Shown: positions 7,206-15,096, counted from the first letter of the stretch. The stretch: DNA of 30,287 bases from UMGS692 sp963653425 (GCA_963653425.1 CAVJWC010000012.1:1-30287); one strand, 5' to 3'. Numbers and translations: made by a program. Notes: generated by a model not told the origin, from the sequence alone.

Positions 7206-7676
7206 TTACCTCTCTTCCGTTGCCTTAGCCTCGGTCAGAAGTATTGCCTGTCCGCCTGCTTTTTCGATTGCTTCGACTGCAGACTTAGAGAACTTGTGAG
7301 CGTAAACCTTAAGCTTCTTGGTAAGCTCGCCGTCTCCCAGCACTTTAAGACCGTAAAAGTCTTTGATGGTTACAAGACGCATTTCAACGAGAAGTTCGGG
7401 CGTTACTTCAACACCGTTGTCGAAATTCTCGAGAGCGCCGACGTTAATTACTGCATAAACTTTTTCCCACTTGTTGTAGAAACCGCGTTTGGGCAAACGA
7501 CGAGCAAGAGGCATTGTACCGCCTTCGAATCCGGGGCGAACGCCGCCGCCGCTTCTGGCCCACTGACCCTTGTGACCCTTACCACTGGTTTTACCAAGTC
7601 CGCTTCCTATGCCGCGGCCGAGTCTTTTGGGAGCAGTTCTTGCGCCTTCAGCAGGAGCAATTGTATGAATTTTCAT
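7206..7676 (-). CDS. rplO: 50S ribosomal protein L15
   Basis: Large-subunit protein that binds 23S rRNA late in assembly (156 aa, usual about 145-150). The N-terminal KRLGRGIGSGLGKTSGKGHK and GFEGGTMPLARRLPKRGF are classic L15 signatures for the extended rRNA-threading tail; the C-terminal globular part ends in a short acidic tail. The start ATG at 7676 has GGAGG about 10 nt upstream. It is separated from rpmD by 85 bp, the largest gap in the operon, which holds a hairpin. Confidence 0.98.
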   Translation of the reverse strand: MKIHTIAPAEGARTAPKRLGRGIGSGLGKTSGKGHKGQWARSGGGVRPGFEGGTMPLARRLPKRGFYNKWEKVYAVINVGALENFDNGVEVTPELLVEMRLVTIKDFYGLKVLGDGELTKKLKVYAHKFSKSAVEAIEKAGGQAILLTEAKATEER

Positions 7677-7709
7677 AAAAACCTATCCTCCGTTTTTATA
7701 TTTCCGCTG

Positions 7710-7744
7710 AGCACGGTCGTTAAACATCCCGCTTACGCCGTGCT
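7710..7744 (-). promoter_or_regulatory. Hairpin in the rpmD-rplO spacer
   Basis: AGCACGG and CCGTGCT pair perfectly over 7 bp (7738-7744 with 7710-7716) around a 21-nt loop. No T-run follows on the minus strand, so it is not a normal terminator. It could be a processing site, a binding site for a regulatory ribosomal protein, or a partial attenuator controlling rplO and secY relative to the upstream genes. Confidence 0.5.
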
Positions 7745-7761
7745 TTCGCGAGGTTTTTGTT

Positions 7762-8022
7762 TTACTTTACTTCTTCGACCGTAACAAGGTGTCTTACTTT
7801 GAAGAGCATACCTTCGATTGCCTTGTTAAGCTCGAAAACGTTGCTCTGACGGATCTTATGAAGGCCCAATGCTTCCACTGTTGCTTTCTGGTCTTTAAGG
7901 CACGCGATGGTGCTCTTAACGAGCGTTACTTTTACTTTTTTGCCCGTCATTTCGTAAGGTTTGTCGCCTTTATTAAGTTTAGCTTCCTGAGGCTTAGTTG
8001 CCTGTACTATATATCTTGCCAT
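7762..8022 (-). CDS. rpmD: 50S ribosomal protein L30 with N-terminal extension
   Basis: Large-subunit protein (86 aa). Residues from about 25 on (MTGKKVKVTLVKS..., LGLHKIRQSNVFELNKAIEGML) match the compact 59-60 aa bacterial L30. The first 24 residues (ARYIVQATKPQEAKLNKGDK...) are extra. I keep the upstream ATG at 8022 because it carries GAGG 6 nt upstream, while the internal Met25 has no ribosome site. The gene follows rpsE by 11 bp. The extension may be lineage-specific. Confidence 0.95.
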   Translation of the reverse strand: MARYIVQATKPQEAKLNKGDKPYEMTGKKVKVTLVKSTIACLKDQKATVEALGLHKIRQSNVFELNKAIEGMLFKVRHLVTVEEVK

Positions 8023-8033
8023 TTCGCACCTCT

Positions 8034-8684
8034 TTAGCCAATGATTTCTTCGACGGTTTTACCGCGGAGAGCTGCAACCTGTTCTACGGTTCTGAGGCTC
8101 TTAAGTCCTTCGATGGTTGCTTTTACGCAGTTGATGGGGTTGTTGGAACCGTAAGATTTGGTAAGGATATCTTTGATACCCGCTACTTCGAGAACGTTTC
8201 TTACGGGACCGCCAGCGATAACGCCGGTACCTTTTGCAGCCGGCATCATAAGTACGCTGCCTCTGCCGAACTTTCCGATAACTTCGTGCGGAATAGTCGT
8301 GTCAACCATTGCGATTTCAACCATGTTTCTCTTGGCTGCCTGCTGAGCCTTTTCGATAGCCTGCGGAACTTCGCCTGCTTTGCCCATACCGACGCCGACT
8401 TTGCCCTTTCCGTCGCCTACGACTACGAGAGCCGAGAATCTCATCGTACGACCGCCCTTAACAACCTTGGTTACACGGTTGATGGATACGGTTTTCTTGA
8501 TAAGACCGTCGTCTACTTTCTGTTCTCTTTCTCTGCGAGGACGTCTTTCGGATCTTCTTTCACCGTTTTCGCCTTCTTTTCCCTGTCTGTTGCCGAATCT
8601 TCTGCCCTGCGGTCTTTCCGTTGCGGGAGCTGCCGGTTGTTCTGCTGCAGGAGTTGCATTTACTACTTCTTCAACGTTTGTCAC
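8034..8684 (-). CDS. rpsE: 30S ribosomal protein S5
   Basis: Small-subunit protein involved in decoding fidelity and helicase-like mRNA unwinding at the entry tunnel (216 aa, usual about 165). The conserved double-stranded RNA-binding part starts near residue 60 (VSINRVTKVVKGGRTMRFSA) and continues through GDGKGKVGVGMGKAGEVPQA and GGPVRNVLEVAGI. The first 50-55 residues are an Ala/Glu then Arg/Glu-rich low-complexity tail, as in several Clostridia. The start is GTG at 8684, with AGGAGG 9 nt upstream. It lies between rplR and rpmD with 11-12 bp spacings. Confidence 0.98.
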   Translation of the reverse strand: MTNVEEVVNATPAAEQPAAPATERPQGRRFGNRQGKEGENGERRSERRPRREREQKVDDGLIKKTVSINRVTKVVKGGRTMRFSALVVVGDGKGKVGVGMGKAGEVPQAIEKAQQAAKRNMVEIAMVDTTIPHEVIGKFGRGSVLMMPAAKGTGVIAGGPVRNVLEVAGIKDILTKSYGSNNPINCVKATIEGLKSLRTVEQVAALRGKTVEEIIG

Positions 8685-8696
8685 TTCCGTTTCCTC

Positions 8697-9059
8697 CTAA
8701 AACTTTAATCCGGCTTCTCTTGCGCCTTCGGCAAGGGCCTGTACTCTACCGGTGTAGATATATCCGCCTCTGTCGAATACCACTTCGCTGATGCCTTTAT
8801 CCATTGCTGCCTTTGCGATAGCCTTTCCTACTTCTTTAGCTGCGTCGGTCTTGTTCTTTCCTTCGACTTCGTCCTTCATATTGAAGCTGGAGGCGGAAGC
8901 AAGTGTGATACCCTTTACGTCGTCGATAACCTGAGCATAGATATACTTGGTGCTTCTGTAAACGTTAAGACGCGGTCTGCTTTCCGTTCCGAAAACCTTT
9001 TCGCGAACTCTTTCGTGACGGATCTTTCTATCGGCATTCTTATCTTTTTTCGTTATCAT
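8697..9059 (-). CDS. rplR: 50S ribosomal protein L18
   Basis: 5S rRNA-binding protein of the central protuberance, acting with L5 and L25 (120 aa, typical). RPRLNVYRSTKYIYAQVIDD, the TLASASS segment and the C-terminal VFDRGGYIYTGRVQALAEGA-REAGLKF are the family signatures. The basic N-terminal tail contacts 5S rRNA. Spacings of 12 bp on both sides place it firmly in the operon. Confidence 0.98.
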   Translation of the reverse strand: MITKKDKNADRKIRHERVREKVFGTESRPRLNVYRSTKYIYAQVIDDVKGITLASASSFNMKDEVEGKNKTDAAKEVGKAIAKAAMDKGISEVVFDRGGYIYTGRVQALAEGAREAGLKF

Positions 9060-9071
9060 AACTTACTCCTT

Positions 9072-9611
9072 TTACTTGTTGGTCTTACCTTCCTTCATGG
9101 TTACGGTTTCGTCTTTGTATCTTACGCCGTAAGCATGATAAGGTTCAACAACACGCTTAGCTCTGATATTTGCAGCCGTCTGTCCTACGAGTTCCTTATC
9201 GATACCCTTTACCACGATTTCCGTAGCCGTGGGGCAGGAGAAAGTAATTCCTTCGGGAGGAAGAACTTCTACCGGGTGAGAATAACCGATATTGAGAACG
9301 AGTTTCTTGCCGTCAACGTTTGCCTTGTAGCCTACGCCGTTGATAACGAGAGACTTTTCGAACTCTTTGGTTACGCCGTTTACCATGTTGTTGATAAGCG
9401 CTCTGTAAAGACCGTGCTGAGCTCTGATATCGCCCGACTCGCCCTTTCTGGTTACGTGAAGAACGTTACCTTCGAGGTTAAGTTCGATTTTGTTGTTTTC
9501 TATGGTTCTCGTGAGAGTTCCCTTAGGTCCTTTCACGGTGATTACGTTACCGTCTATTTTTACGTCTACGCCCGCCGGAATCGTGATGGGCATTCTACCT
9601 ATTCTTGACAT
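9072..9611 (-). CDS. rplF: 50S ribosomal protein L6
   Basis: Large-subunit protein near the factor-binding site (179 aa, typical 178-180). The N-terminus MSRIGRMPITIPAGVDV and the two repeated domains, ending in the signature region with EPYHAYGVRYKDE, identify it. The start is ATG at 9611 because AAGGAGG lies 8 nt upstream and family members begin MSRIG; a TTG six codons upstream would translate the ribosome site itself. It follows rpsH by 11 bp. Confidence 0.98.
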   Translation of the reverse strand: MSRIGRMPITIPAGVDVKIDGNVITVKGPKGTLTRTIENNKIELNLEGNVLHVTRKGESGDIRAQHGLYRALINNMVNGVTKEFEKSLVINGVGYKANVDGKKLVLNIGYSHPVEVLPPEGITFSCPTATEIVVKGIDKELVGQTAANIRAKRVVEPYHAYGVRYKDETVTMKEGKTNK

Positions 9612-9622
9612 TTTGCCCCTCC

Positions 9623-10018
9623 TTACCAAACGTACGCGAGAACTTCGCCGCCCTGATTGAGCTGACGGGCTTTCTTATCGGTCATAACGCCTTTGCTGGT
9701 GCTGAGAATTGCGATTCCCAATCCGTTAAGAACTTTGGGAATTTCGTCGCATTTAGCGTAAACTCTGAGACCGGGTTTGCTTATTCTCTTAAGACCTGTG
9801 ATTGCTTTCTGTTTGCCTGCATATTTAAGCGTAACGACGATAGTGCCCTGTACGCCTTCTTCCTTTACTTCGTAGCTCGTGATGTATCCCTCGTCAACGA
9901 GAATCTGAGCGATGGACTTCTTCATGTTGGAAGCCGGAATTTCCACGGAAGGATGTTTTGCGGTCAATGCGTTTCTGATACGTGTGAGCATATCCGCGAT
10001 GGGATCTGTTATTACCAT
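9623..10018 (-). CDS. rpsH: 30S ribosomal protein S8
   Basis: Primary 16S rRNA-binding protein of the small-subunit platform (131 aa, typical). TDPIADMLTRIRNALTAKH at the N-terminus and the C-terminal LGIAILSTSKGVMTDKKAR are the S8 signatures. In E. coli S8 represses the spc operon by binding mRNA near the L5 start; I see no obvious copy of that site here. It lies between rpsN (17 bp) and rplF (11 bp). Confidence 0.98.
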   Translation of the reverse strand: MVITDPIADMLTRIRNALTAKHPSVEIPASNMKKSIAQILVDEGYITSYEVKEEGVQGTIVVTLKYAGKQKAITGLKRISKPGLRVYAKCDEIPKVLNGLGIAILSTSKGVMTDKKARQLNQGGEVLAYVW

Positions 10019-10035
10019 AATCTAACCTCCTACTT

Positions 10036-10221
10036 TTACCAGCTTGCTTTCTTTACGCCCGGAAGCTCGCCCTTGTACGCAAGCTCTCTGAAGCATATTC
10101 TGCATATACCGTATTTACGAAGTACAGAATGCGGTCTGCCGCAAAGCGAACATCTCGTGTATGCGCGCGTGCTGTATTTCGGTGTTTTCTGCTGTTTGTT
10201 CTTCAAAGCTGTCTTAGCCAT
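10036..10221 (-). CDS. rpsN: 30S ribosomal protein S14, zinc-binding type
   Basis: Small-subunit head protein (61 aa, the short type Z form). Four cysteines, C24, C27, C40 and C43 in CSLC and CRIC, form the zinc ribbon; the long zinc-free S14 paralogue lacks these. RKYGICRICFRELAYKGELP is characteristic. A zinc-type S14 inside the spc operon is usual for Gram-positive bacteria. It lies between rplE (12 bp) and rpsH (17 bp). Confidence 0.98.
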   Translation of the reverse strand: MAKTALKNKQQKTPKYSTRAYTRCSLCGRPHSVLRKYGICRICFRELAYKGELPGVKKASW

Positions 10222-10233
10222 GTTTTACCTCCG

Positions 10234-10836
10234 TTAAGCCTTAAAGGGCATTCCCATGAGCGCCAACAGTTCCTTGGCTTCTTCATCGGTTTTAGCCGTG
10301 GTTACGATAGAAATATCGAATCCGCGAGTCTTTTCTACCTGATCGTAAACGATTTCGGGGAAGATAAGCTGTTCCTTAACGCCCAGAGTGTAATTTCCTC
10401 TGCCGTCGAAAGAACCTGCGGGAACTCCTCTGAAGTCTCTTACTCTCGGAAGAGCAACGGACATAAGCTTATCGAGGAATTCGTACATTCTCGTGTTTCT
10501 CAGCGTAACTTTCGCGCCTACGGGCATTCCCTGACGGACTTTGAAGTTAGCGACTGACTTTTTAGCCTTGGTGATAACGGGTTTCTGACCGGTGATGGTC
10601 TTAAGTTCTTCAACGTAAAGCTGGAAGCTCTTGCTGTTGTCCTTAGCGTCGCCCAAACCGGTATTAACGACGATCTTTTCGATCTTGGGAACCATGTTGA
10701 TGTTCTCGTAGTTAAAACGCTTTACCATCTGAGGTATAACGTTGGTCTTATAGTGAACGGCAAGTCTGTTGGGCTCGCTGGGTTTATAACCTGCTCCTTC
10801 GTTAGCGGCTGCAGGCGCTTTATTTTCTTTAGCCAT
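10234..10836 (-). CDS. rplE: 50S ribosomal protein L5
   Basis: 5S rRNA-binding protein of the central protuberance that contacts the P-site tRNA (200 aa, usual about 180). VPKIEKIVVNTGLGDA, the TGQKPVITKAKKSVANFKVR stretch, RDFRGVPAGSFDGRGNY and the C-terminal IVTTAKTDEEAKELLALMG are the family markers. About 20 extra residues (Ala/Pro/Glu-rich) precede the conserved start; the upstream ATG is kept because a TAAGGAGG-type site precedes it. It follows rplX by 13 bp. Confidence 0.98.
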   Translation of the reverse strand: MAKENKAPAAANEGAGYKPSEPNRLAVHYKTNVIPQMVKRFNYENINMVPKIEKIVVNTGLGDAKDNSKSFQLYVEELKTITGQKPVITKAKKSVANFKVRQGMPVGAKVTLRNTRMYEFLDKLMSVALPRVRDFRGVPAGSFDGRGNYTLGVKEQLIFPEIVYDQVEKTRGFDISIVTTAKTDEEAKELLALMGMPFKA

Positions 10837-10849
10837 TATTTATACCTCC

Positions 10850-11266
10850 TTATTTAGATTCCTTTTTGGCGGATCTTCTTACCGCCTTCTTTTCGGATTT
10901 CTGAGAATCCTTATATTCAAGCACTGTTCTTACGCCTTTACCTGCGCATTTACGGCAAAGTCTGACTTTCTTTCCGTCTTCGCCTTCTTCTACGCTGTAT
11001 CTTACGCCCGTCTTGCAGGTTTCGCAATAAAGCATAACGTTGCTTGCGTCAACCGCTCTGGGTCTCTTTACTATAGCGCTCTGTTCGTTGGCTTTTCTTG
11101 CCTTCTGGTGCTTGGTAACGATGTTAAGACCTTCAACGACTACCGTGTTCTTTTCGGGATTAACGAGAAGAACCTTGCCTCTCTTACCCTTAACGGCGTT
11201 TTCTCCGTCCTTAGGACCTACCATAACCTGTACTATATCGCCTTTTTTAACGTGAACCGTATTCAT
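10850..11266 (-). CDS. rplX: 50S ribosomal protein L24, Cys4 form with basic tail
   Basis: Assembly-initiating protein at the 5' end of 23S rRNA (138 aa, usual about 100-115). The KOW motif is seen in VKKGDIVQVMVGPKDGE...GKRGKVLLVNPEKN. Four cysteines, C81, C84, C104 and C107 (CETC and CRKC), form a probable zinc ribbon, a variant found in part of the Firmicutes. The last 27 residues are an extra Lys/Arg/Ser-rich tail. It lies between rplN (12 bp) and rplE (13 bp). Confidence 0.97.
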   Translation of the reverse strand: MNTVHVKKGDIVQVMVGPKDGENAVKGKRGKVLLVNPEKNTVVVEGLNIVTKHQKARKANEQSAIVKRPRAVDASNVMLYCETCKTGVRYSVEEGEDGKKVRLCRKCAGKGVRTVLEYKDSQKSEKKAVRRSAKKESK

Positions 11267-11278
11267 CGCTTTGCCTCC

Positions 11279-11647
11279 TTACAGTACTTCCGGAGCCAAG
11301 GATACTATCTTCATATAGTCCTTTTCTCTGAGTTCTCTTGCAACGGGTCCAAAGATACGCGTACCCTTGGGTTGCTTCTGGTTATCTATAATTACGGCTG
11401 CGTTGTCATCGAATCTGATGTAAGTACCGTCTTTTCTGCCGATACCCTGATTGGTTCTTACGATTACTGCCTTAACTACGTCTCCTTTCTTGACTGCGCC
11501 GTCGGTAGTTGCGCTCTTTACGCTTGCTACGATGACGTCGCCGATGTTGCCGAACTTGCGGAGGGATCCGCCAAGCACTTTAATGCACATCAGCTCTTTT
11601 GCACCGCTGTTATCTGCGGCTTTCAATCTGGTTTGCGGTTGTACCAT
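11279..11647 (-). CDS. rplN: 50S ribosomal protein L14
   Basis: Large-subunit protein forming intersubunit bridges and the docking site for the silencing factor RsfS (122 aa, exactly typical). MVQPQTRLKAADNSGAKELM, VIVRTNQGIGRKDGTYIRFD, NQKQPKGTRIFGPVARELR and the end KIVSLAPEVL are L14 signatures. Neighbouring gaps are 11-12 bp. Confidence 0.99.
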   Translation of the reverse strand: MVQPQTRLKAADNSGAKELMCIKVLGGSLRKFGNIGDVIVASVKSATTDGAVKKGDVVKAVIVRTNQGIGRKDGTYIRFDDNAAVIIDNQKQPKGTRIFGPVARELREKDYMKIVSLAPEVL

Positions 11648-11658
11648 AACTCTCCTCC

Positions 11659-11913
11659 TTACTTAGCTTTCTCGATTATTTCCACAAGACGCCAGTTCTT
11701 GTCTTTGGAAAGCTTTCTCGTTTCCGCGATGAGAACGGTATCGCCGATACCTGCCTGATTCTCTTCGTCGTGAGCCTTGAACTTCTTGGTCTTGGAAACC
11801 GTCTTTTTGTAAAGCGGGTGCTTATATTTCTCTACTACCGATACGACGATGGTTTTGTCCATCTTGTCGCTGGTAACGAGGCCTACTCTGTTTTTTCTCA
11901 ATGTTCTTTCCAT
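11659..11913 (-). CDS. rpsQ: 30S ribosomal protein S17
   Basis: Primary 16S rRNA-binding protein with an OB fold (84 aa, typical). RKNRVGLVTSDKMDKTIVVS, KHPLYKKTVSKTKKFKAHDE and GDTVLIAETRKLSKDKNWRL are the family signatures. It follows rpmC by 10 bp and precedes rplN by 11 bp. Confidence 0.98.
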   Translation of the reverse strand: MERTLRKNRVGLVTSDKMDKTIVVSVVEKYKHPLYKKTVSKTKKFKAHDEENQAGIGDTVLIAETRKLSKDKNWRLVEIIEKAK

Positions 11914-11923
11914 CCGATGCCTC

Positions 11924-12130
11924 CTACGCCTTCTGCTGCGCTTCGATTTCTCTTTCGCGCAATACGGTCTTTACTCTGGCAATATCTCTTTTGCAGCTGA
12001 CCATCACGTTGGGGTTGGTCAGTTGACCCGAAGAAAGACTCAAACGAAGATTAAACAACTCTTTTTTCAATTCATCCAATTTTTTCTGCAACTCTTCAGT
12101 TGTCAAACCGTGAACATAACTCGCCTGCAT
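11924..12130 (-). CDS. rpmC: 50S ribosomal protein L29
   Basis: Small helical protein at the peptide tunnel exit that helps dock trigger factor and SRP (68 aa). LTTEELQKKLDELKKELFNL, LSSGQLTNPNVMVSCKRDIA and RVKTVLREREIE match L29. The start is ATG at 12130, which shares one base with the TGA stop of rplP; a TTG one codon upstream is possible. GGCGGTGAAG near the rplP end would serve as ribosome site, so translation is probably coupled to rplP. Confidence 0.97.
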   Translation of the reverse strand: MQASYVHGLTTEELQKKLDELKKELFNLRLSLSSGQLTNPNVMVSCKRDIARVKTVLREREIEAQQKA

Positions 12131-12579
12131 CAAACTTCACCGCCTTCATTATTTGCGACTGCCGTCGCTGCCTCTTCTCTCTTGACAAACTTGCACTTAA
12201 TGGGAAGTTTGTGAGACGCAAGACGAAGCGCTTCTCTTGCTACGTCTTCGGAAATGCCGTTCATTTCAAACATGATTCTGCCCGGCTTTACCACTGCTAC
12301 CCAATATTCGGGAGAACCTTTACCGCTACCCATTCTGGTTTCTGCGGGTTTCTTGGTTACCGGCTTATGGGGGAATATCTTTATCCAAACCTTACCGCCA
12401 CGCTTGATGAATCTGGTCATTGCGACACGGGCTGCCTCGATCTGATTGGATTTGATCCAACCCGGTTCGAGAGCCATCAAAGCGTAATCGCCGTAAGAAA
12501 TAGTGTTTCCTTTATGGGCTGCGCCCTTCATTCTGCCACGCATCTGTCTGCGGTGCAGTACTCTTTTAGGCATTAACAT
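12130..12579 (-). CDS. rplP: 50S ribosomal protein L16
   Basis: Large-subunit protein near the A site and the peptidyl transferase centre (149 aa, usual 136-145). MLMPKRVLHRRQMRGRMKG, KIFPHKPVTKKPAETRMGSG-KG and GRIMFEMNGISEDVAREALR are family signatures; the Arg in the PAETRMGSGKG loop region is a target of hydroxylation in proteobacteria. It overlaps the end of rpsC by 14 bp, with AAGGAGG in the rpsC tail 8 nt before the first ATG. Confidence 0.98.
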   Translation of the reverse strand: MLMPKRVLHRRQMRGRMKGAAHKGNTISYGDYALMALEPGWIKSNQIEAARVAMTRFIKRGGKVWIKIFPHKPVTKKPAETRMGSGKGSPEYWVAVVKPGRIMFEMNGISEDVAREALRLASHKLPIKCKFVKREEAATAVANNEGGEV

Positions 12580-13261
12580 CTGAATTGCCTCCTTCGCTTG
12601 CCGCTGCTTTGGGTTGTACTTTTGCTCTGGGAAGAACTTCGCCTACGTTTACCCATACCTTAACGCCGATTGCGCCGAAGGTGGTGTGAGCTTCCGCAAA
12701 ACCGTAATCGATGTCCGCTCTCAAGGTGTGAAGCGGAATACTGCCTTCGTGATAATGTTCGCATCTTGCGATTTCAGCGCCGTCGAGTCTGCCGCTTACC
12801 ATCGTCTTGATACCCTTTGCGCCGGCACGCATAGCGCGTCCCATTGCCTGACGCATAGCGCGTCTGAAGGATACTCTCTTTTCGAGCTGAGCAGCAATGC
12901 CTTCCGCGATAAGCTGTGCGTCCATATCGGGTTTCTTGACTTCCACGATATTTACGACTGCTTTCTGAGGAGCGGCGATGAGCGCCTGAACTTCGTTTTT
13001 GAGTTCTTCTACGCCTGCGCCTGCTTTTCCGATAAGAACGCCCGGTCTTCCGCTGTGGATGTCGATGATGAACTTATCGTCGTTTCTTTCTATAACGATC
13101 TCGGAGATAGCCGATTCGTAATATTTCTTCTTGACGAAATCTCTTACGGTTTTATCTTCCTTGATGTATTTAGCCAAATTCTTTTTGTCTGCGTACCATT
13201 TTGCGTTCCAGCCCTGAATAACGCCGACTCTCATACCGTGAGGATTAACTTTCTGTCCCAT
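12566..13261 (-). CDS. rpsC: 30S ribosomal protein S3
   Basis: Small-subunit head protein lining the mRNA entry tunnel (231 aa, typical). MGQKVNPHGMRVGVIQGWNA at the start, a KH domain with the GKAG turn in VLIGKAGAGVEELKNEV, and the C-terminal SGRLDGAEIAR and DYGFAEAHTTFGAIGVKVWV identify it. The last 20 residues are a variable tail that overlaps rplP. The start ATG has TAGGAGG 5 nt upstream. Confidence 0.99.
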   Translation of the reverse strand: MGQKVNPHGMRVGVIQGWNAKWYADKKNLAKYIKEDKTVRDFVKKKYYESAISEIVIERNDDKFIIDIHSGRPGVLIGKAGAGVEELKNEVQALIAAPQKAVVNIVEVKKPDMDAQLIAEGIAAQLEKRVSFRRAMRQAMGRAMRAGAKGIKTMVSGRLDGAEIARCEHYHEGSIPLHTLRADIDYGFAEAHTTFGAIGVKVWVNVGEVLPRAKVQPKAAASEGGNSDVNA

Positions 13262-13269
13262 AATGCCTC

Positions 13270-13656
13270 CTACTTAACTTCGTCAAGCACAACTTTGATG
13301 TGACTTGTACGCTTCATAATGTGAAATGCTCTGCCTTGCGCTCTGGGCATAATGCGTTTGAGCGTCGGACCTTCGGTAGCGTAGCATTCCGCAACGAAAA
13401 GGTTATCCTTATCGAGACCCTGATTTACTTCCGCGTTGGCTGCTGCCGATTTAAGGCATTTCAATACGGAATAGCAGGCAGCTTTGGGGGTATGTTCGAG
13501 AATACCGCAGGCTTCTTTGTAATTCTTGCCTCTTATAAGATCGAGAACGACTGCAACCTTACCCGACGAAATTCTGATATACTTTGCCTGTGCAAAGGGA
13601 CGTTTATCTTTGTTAGCCTTTCTGGCTAATGCTTTCTGTTTACTTCTTGTTGCCAT
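13270..13656 (-). CDS. rplV: 50S ribosomal protein L22
   Basis: Large-subunit protein whose beta-hairpin lines the nascent peptide tunnel; mutations there give macrolide resistance in other species (128 aa, usual 110-120). AKYIRISSGKVAVVLDLIRG, the tunnel loop AYATEGPTLKRIMPRAQGRA (here ECYATEGPTLKRIMPRAQGR) and RTSHIKVVLDE identify it. A short extra basic N-terminus precedes the core. Spacings are 12 and 8 bp. Confidence 0.98.
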   Translation of the reverse strand: MATRSKQKALARKANKDKRPFAQAKYIRISSGKVAVVLDLIRGKNYKEACGILEHTPKAACYSVLKCLKSAAANAEVNQGLDKDNLFVAECYATEGPTLKRIMPRAQGRAFHIMKRTSHIKVVLDEVK

Positions 13657-13668
13657 AAAAGCCTCCTA

Positions 13669-13947
13669 CTATTTCGCCGACGTGGTCTTGCTTCCGGCAT
13701 GTCCTCTGAAGGTTCTTGTCGGAGCGAATTCGCCGAGCTTCAATCCTACCATTTCTTCCGTGATATATACCGGAACGTGAGTCTTGCCGTTGTGAACGGC
13801 GATGGTGTGTCCTACGAAGTCCGGGAATATCGTGGAGGAACGGGACCAGGTCTTGAGAACTTTCTTCTCGCCGGTCTTGTTCATTTCCTGTATGCGTTTC
13901 AATAATTTGTCATGGACGAATGGTCCTTTTTTTACCGATCTGCTCAT
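13669..13947 (-). CDS. rpsS: 30S ribosomal protein S19
   Basis: Small-subunit head protein that contacts S13 and the A-site region (92 aa, exactly typical). MSRSVKKGPFVHDKLLKRI, RSSTIFPDFVGHTIAVHNGK and KLGEFAPTRTFRGHAG are the signatures. It lies between rplB (13 bp) and rplV (12 bp). Confidence 0.99.
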   Translation of the reverse strand: MSRSVKKGPFVHDKLLKRIQEMNKTGEKKVLKTWSRSSTIFPDFVGHTIAVHNGKTHVPVYITEEMVGLKLGEFAPTRTFRGHAGSKTTSAK

Positions 13948-13960
13948 TTATGTCCTCTCC

Positions 13961-14788
13961 TTAGTTCACACGCTTAATGATAAATCTGTTGGTAACGTTC
14001 TTCTTCTTTCTGGTCTTGTAACCGAGAGCGGGTTTACCCCAAGGAGTAACGGGACCGGGTCTGCCGACGGGACATTTGCCCTCGCCGCCGCCGTGCGGGT
14101 GATCGCAGGGGTTCATAACCGAACCGCGGACGGTAGGTCTGACGCCCATATGACGGGTTTTACCAGCTTTACCTATGGACACGATTTCGTGATCGACGTT
14201 GCCGACCTGTCCGATGGTTGCGCGACATTTCAAAAGAATGAGTCTCATTTCGCCGCTGGGCATTCTGAGCGTTGCGTATTTGCCTTCTTTTGCCATAAGC
14301 TGTGCGCTCATTCCTGCCGCTCTTGCTATCTGTCCGCCTTTTCCGGGGTGAAGTTCGATGTTGTGAACTACGGTACCTACGGGAATGGCTTCGAGAGGCA
14401 TATTGTTGCCGACCTTGATGTCGGCTGCCGTTGCGCTGACGATGGTGTCGCCTACGTTAAGGCCGAGAGGCGCGAGAATGTATCTCTTTTCGCCGTCTGC
14501 GTAATGAAGAAGGGCGATGTTTGCCGTTCTGTTGGGATCGTATTCGATAGTCGCTACTTTAGCGGGAATATCGTATTTGTTTCTTCTGAAATCGATGATT
14601 CTGTACTTGATACGGTTACCGCCGCCGATATGACGAACGGTAAGTCTGCCCGTGGCGTTTCTTCCGCCGCTCTTATACTTGATATCCAAGAGGCTCTTTT
14701 CGGGCTTGTTAGCCGTGATTTCCTCGAACATCGAAACCGACATGAATCTGCGTGCCGGCGACGTGGGTTTATATCTTCTTATAGCCAT
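13961..14788 (-). CDS. rplB: 50S ribosomal protein L2
   Basis: One of the most conserved ribosomal proteins, needed for subunit association and peptidyl transferase activity (275 aa, typical). YKPTSPARRFMSVSMFEEIT at the start, HIGGGNRIKYRIIDFRRNK, NIALLHYADGEKRYILAP and the histidine-containing MNPCDHPHGGGEGKCPVGRP near the catalytic centre are all present. It lies between rplW (14 bp) and rpsS (13 bp). Confidence 0.99.
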   Translation of the reverse strand: MAIRRYKPTSPARRFMSVSMFEEITANKPEKSLLDIKYKSGGRNATGRLTVRHIGGGNRIKYRIIDFRRNKYDIPAKVATIEYDPNRTANIALLHYADGEKRYILAPLGLNVGDTIVSATAADIKVGNNMPLEAIPVGTVVHNIELHPGKGGQIARAAGMSAQLMAKEGKYATLRMPSGEMRLILLKCRATIGQVGNVDHEIVSIGKAGKTRHMGVRPTVRGSVMNPCDHPHGGGEGKCPVGRPGPVTPWGKPALGYKTRKKKNVTNRFIIKRVN

Positions 14789-14802
14789 GGTAATCTTTCC
14801 TC

Positions 14803-15096
14803 CTACATCGACAAGCTGTCAAAGTACTCGATAGCCTTACTGTCTGCCGTAAGCATTACGATGGCTTTCTTGTACTTGGCCGTATAGCCCTGATATCTGC
14901 CCTGTCTCTTGAGCTTTCCTCTTACGTTGACGGTGTTTACCTTTTCAACCTTAACTCCGAAAATCTCTTCGACAGCGTTCTTTATCTGAATCTTATTCGC
15001 GTTTCTGTTAACTACGAACGTGTATTTCTTGTCTTCGATGCCCTTATAACTCTTTTCTGTCAGTACGGGTCTGATTATGATATCGTAAGCGTTCAT
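14803..15096 (-). CDS. rplW: 50S ribosomal protein L23
   Basis: Protein at the tunnel exit that docks trigger factor and SRP (97 aa, typical). IIRPVLTEKSYKGIEDKKYT, the RNANKIQIKNAVEEIFGVKV segment and the loop RGKLKRQGRYQGYTAKYKKA are L23 signatures. Its ATG overlaps the stop of rplD in an ATGA arrangement (4 bp), implying translational coupling. Confidence 0.98.
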   Translation of the reverse strand: MNAYDIIIRPVLTEKSYKGIEDKKYTFVVNRNANKIQIKNAVEEIFGVKVEKVNTVNVRGKLKRQGRYQGYTAKYKKAIVMLTADSKAIEYFDSLSM

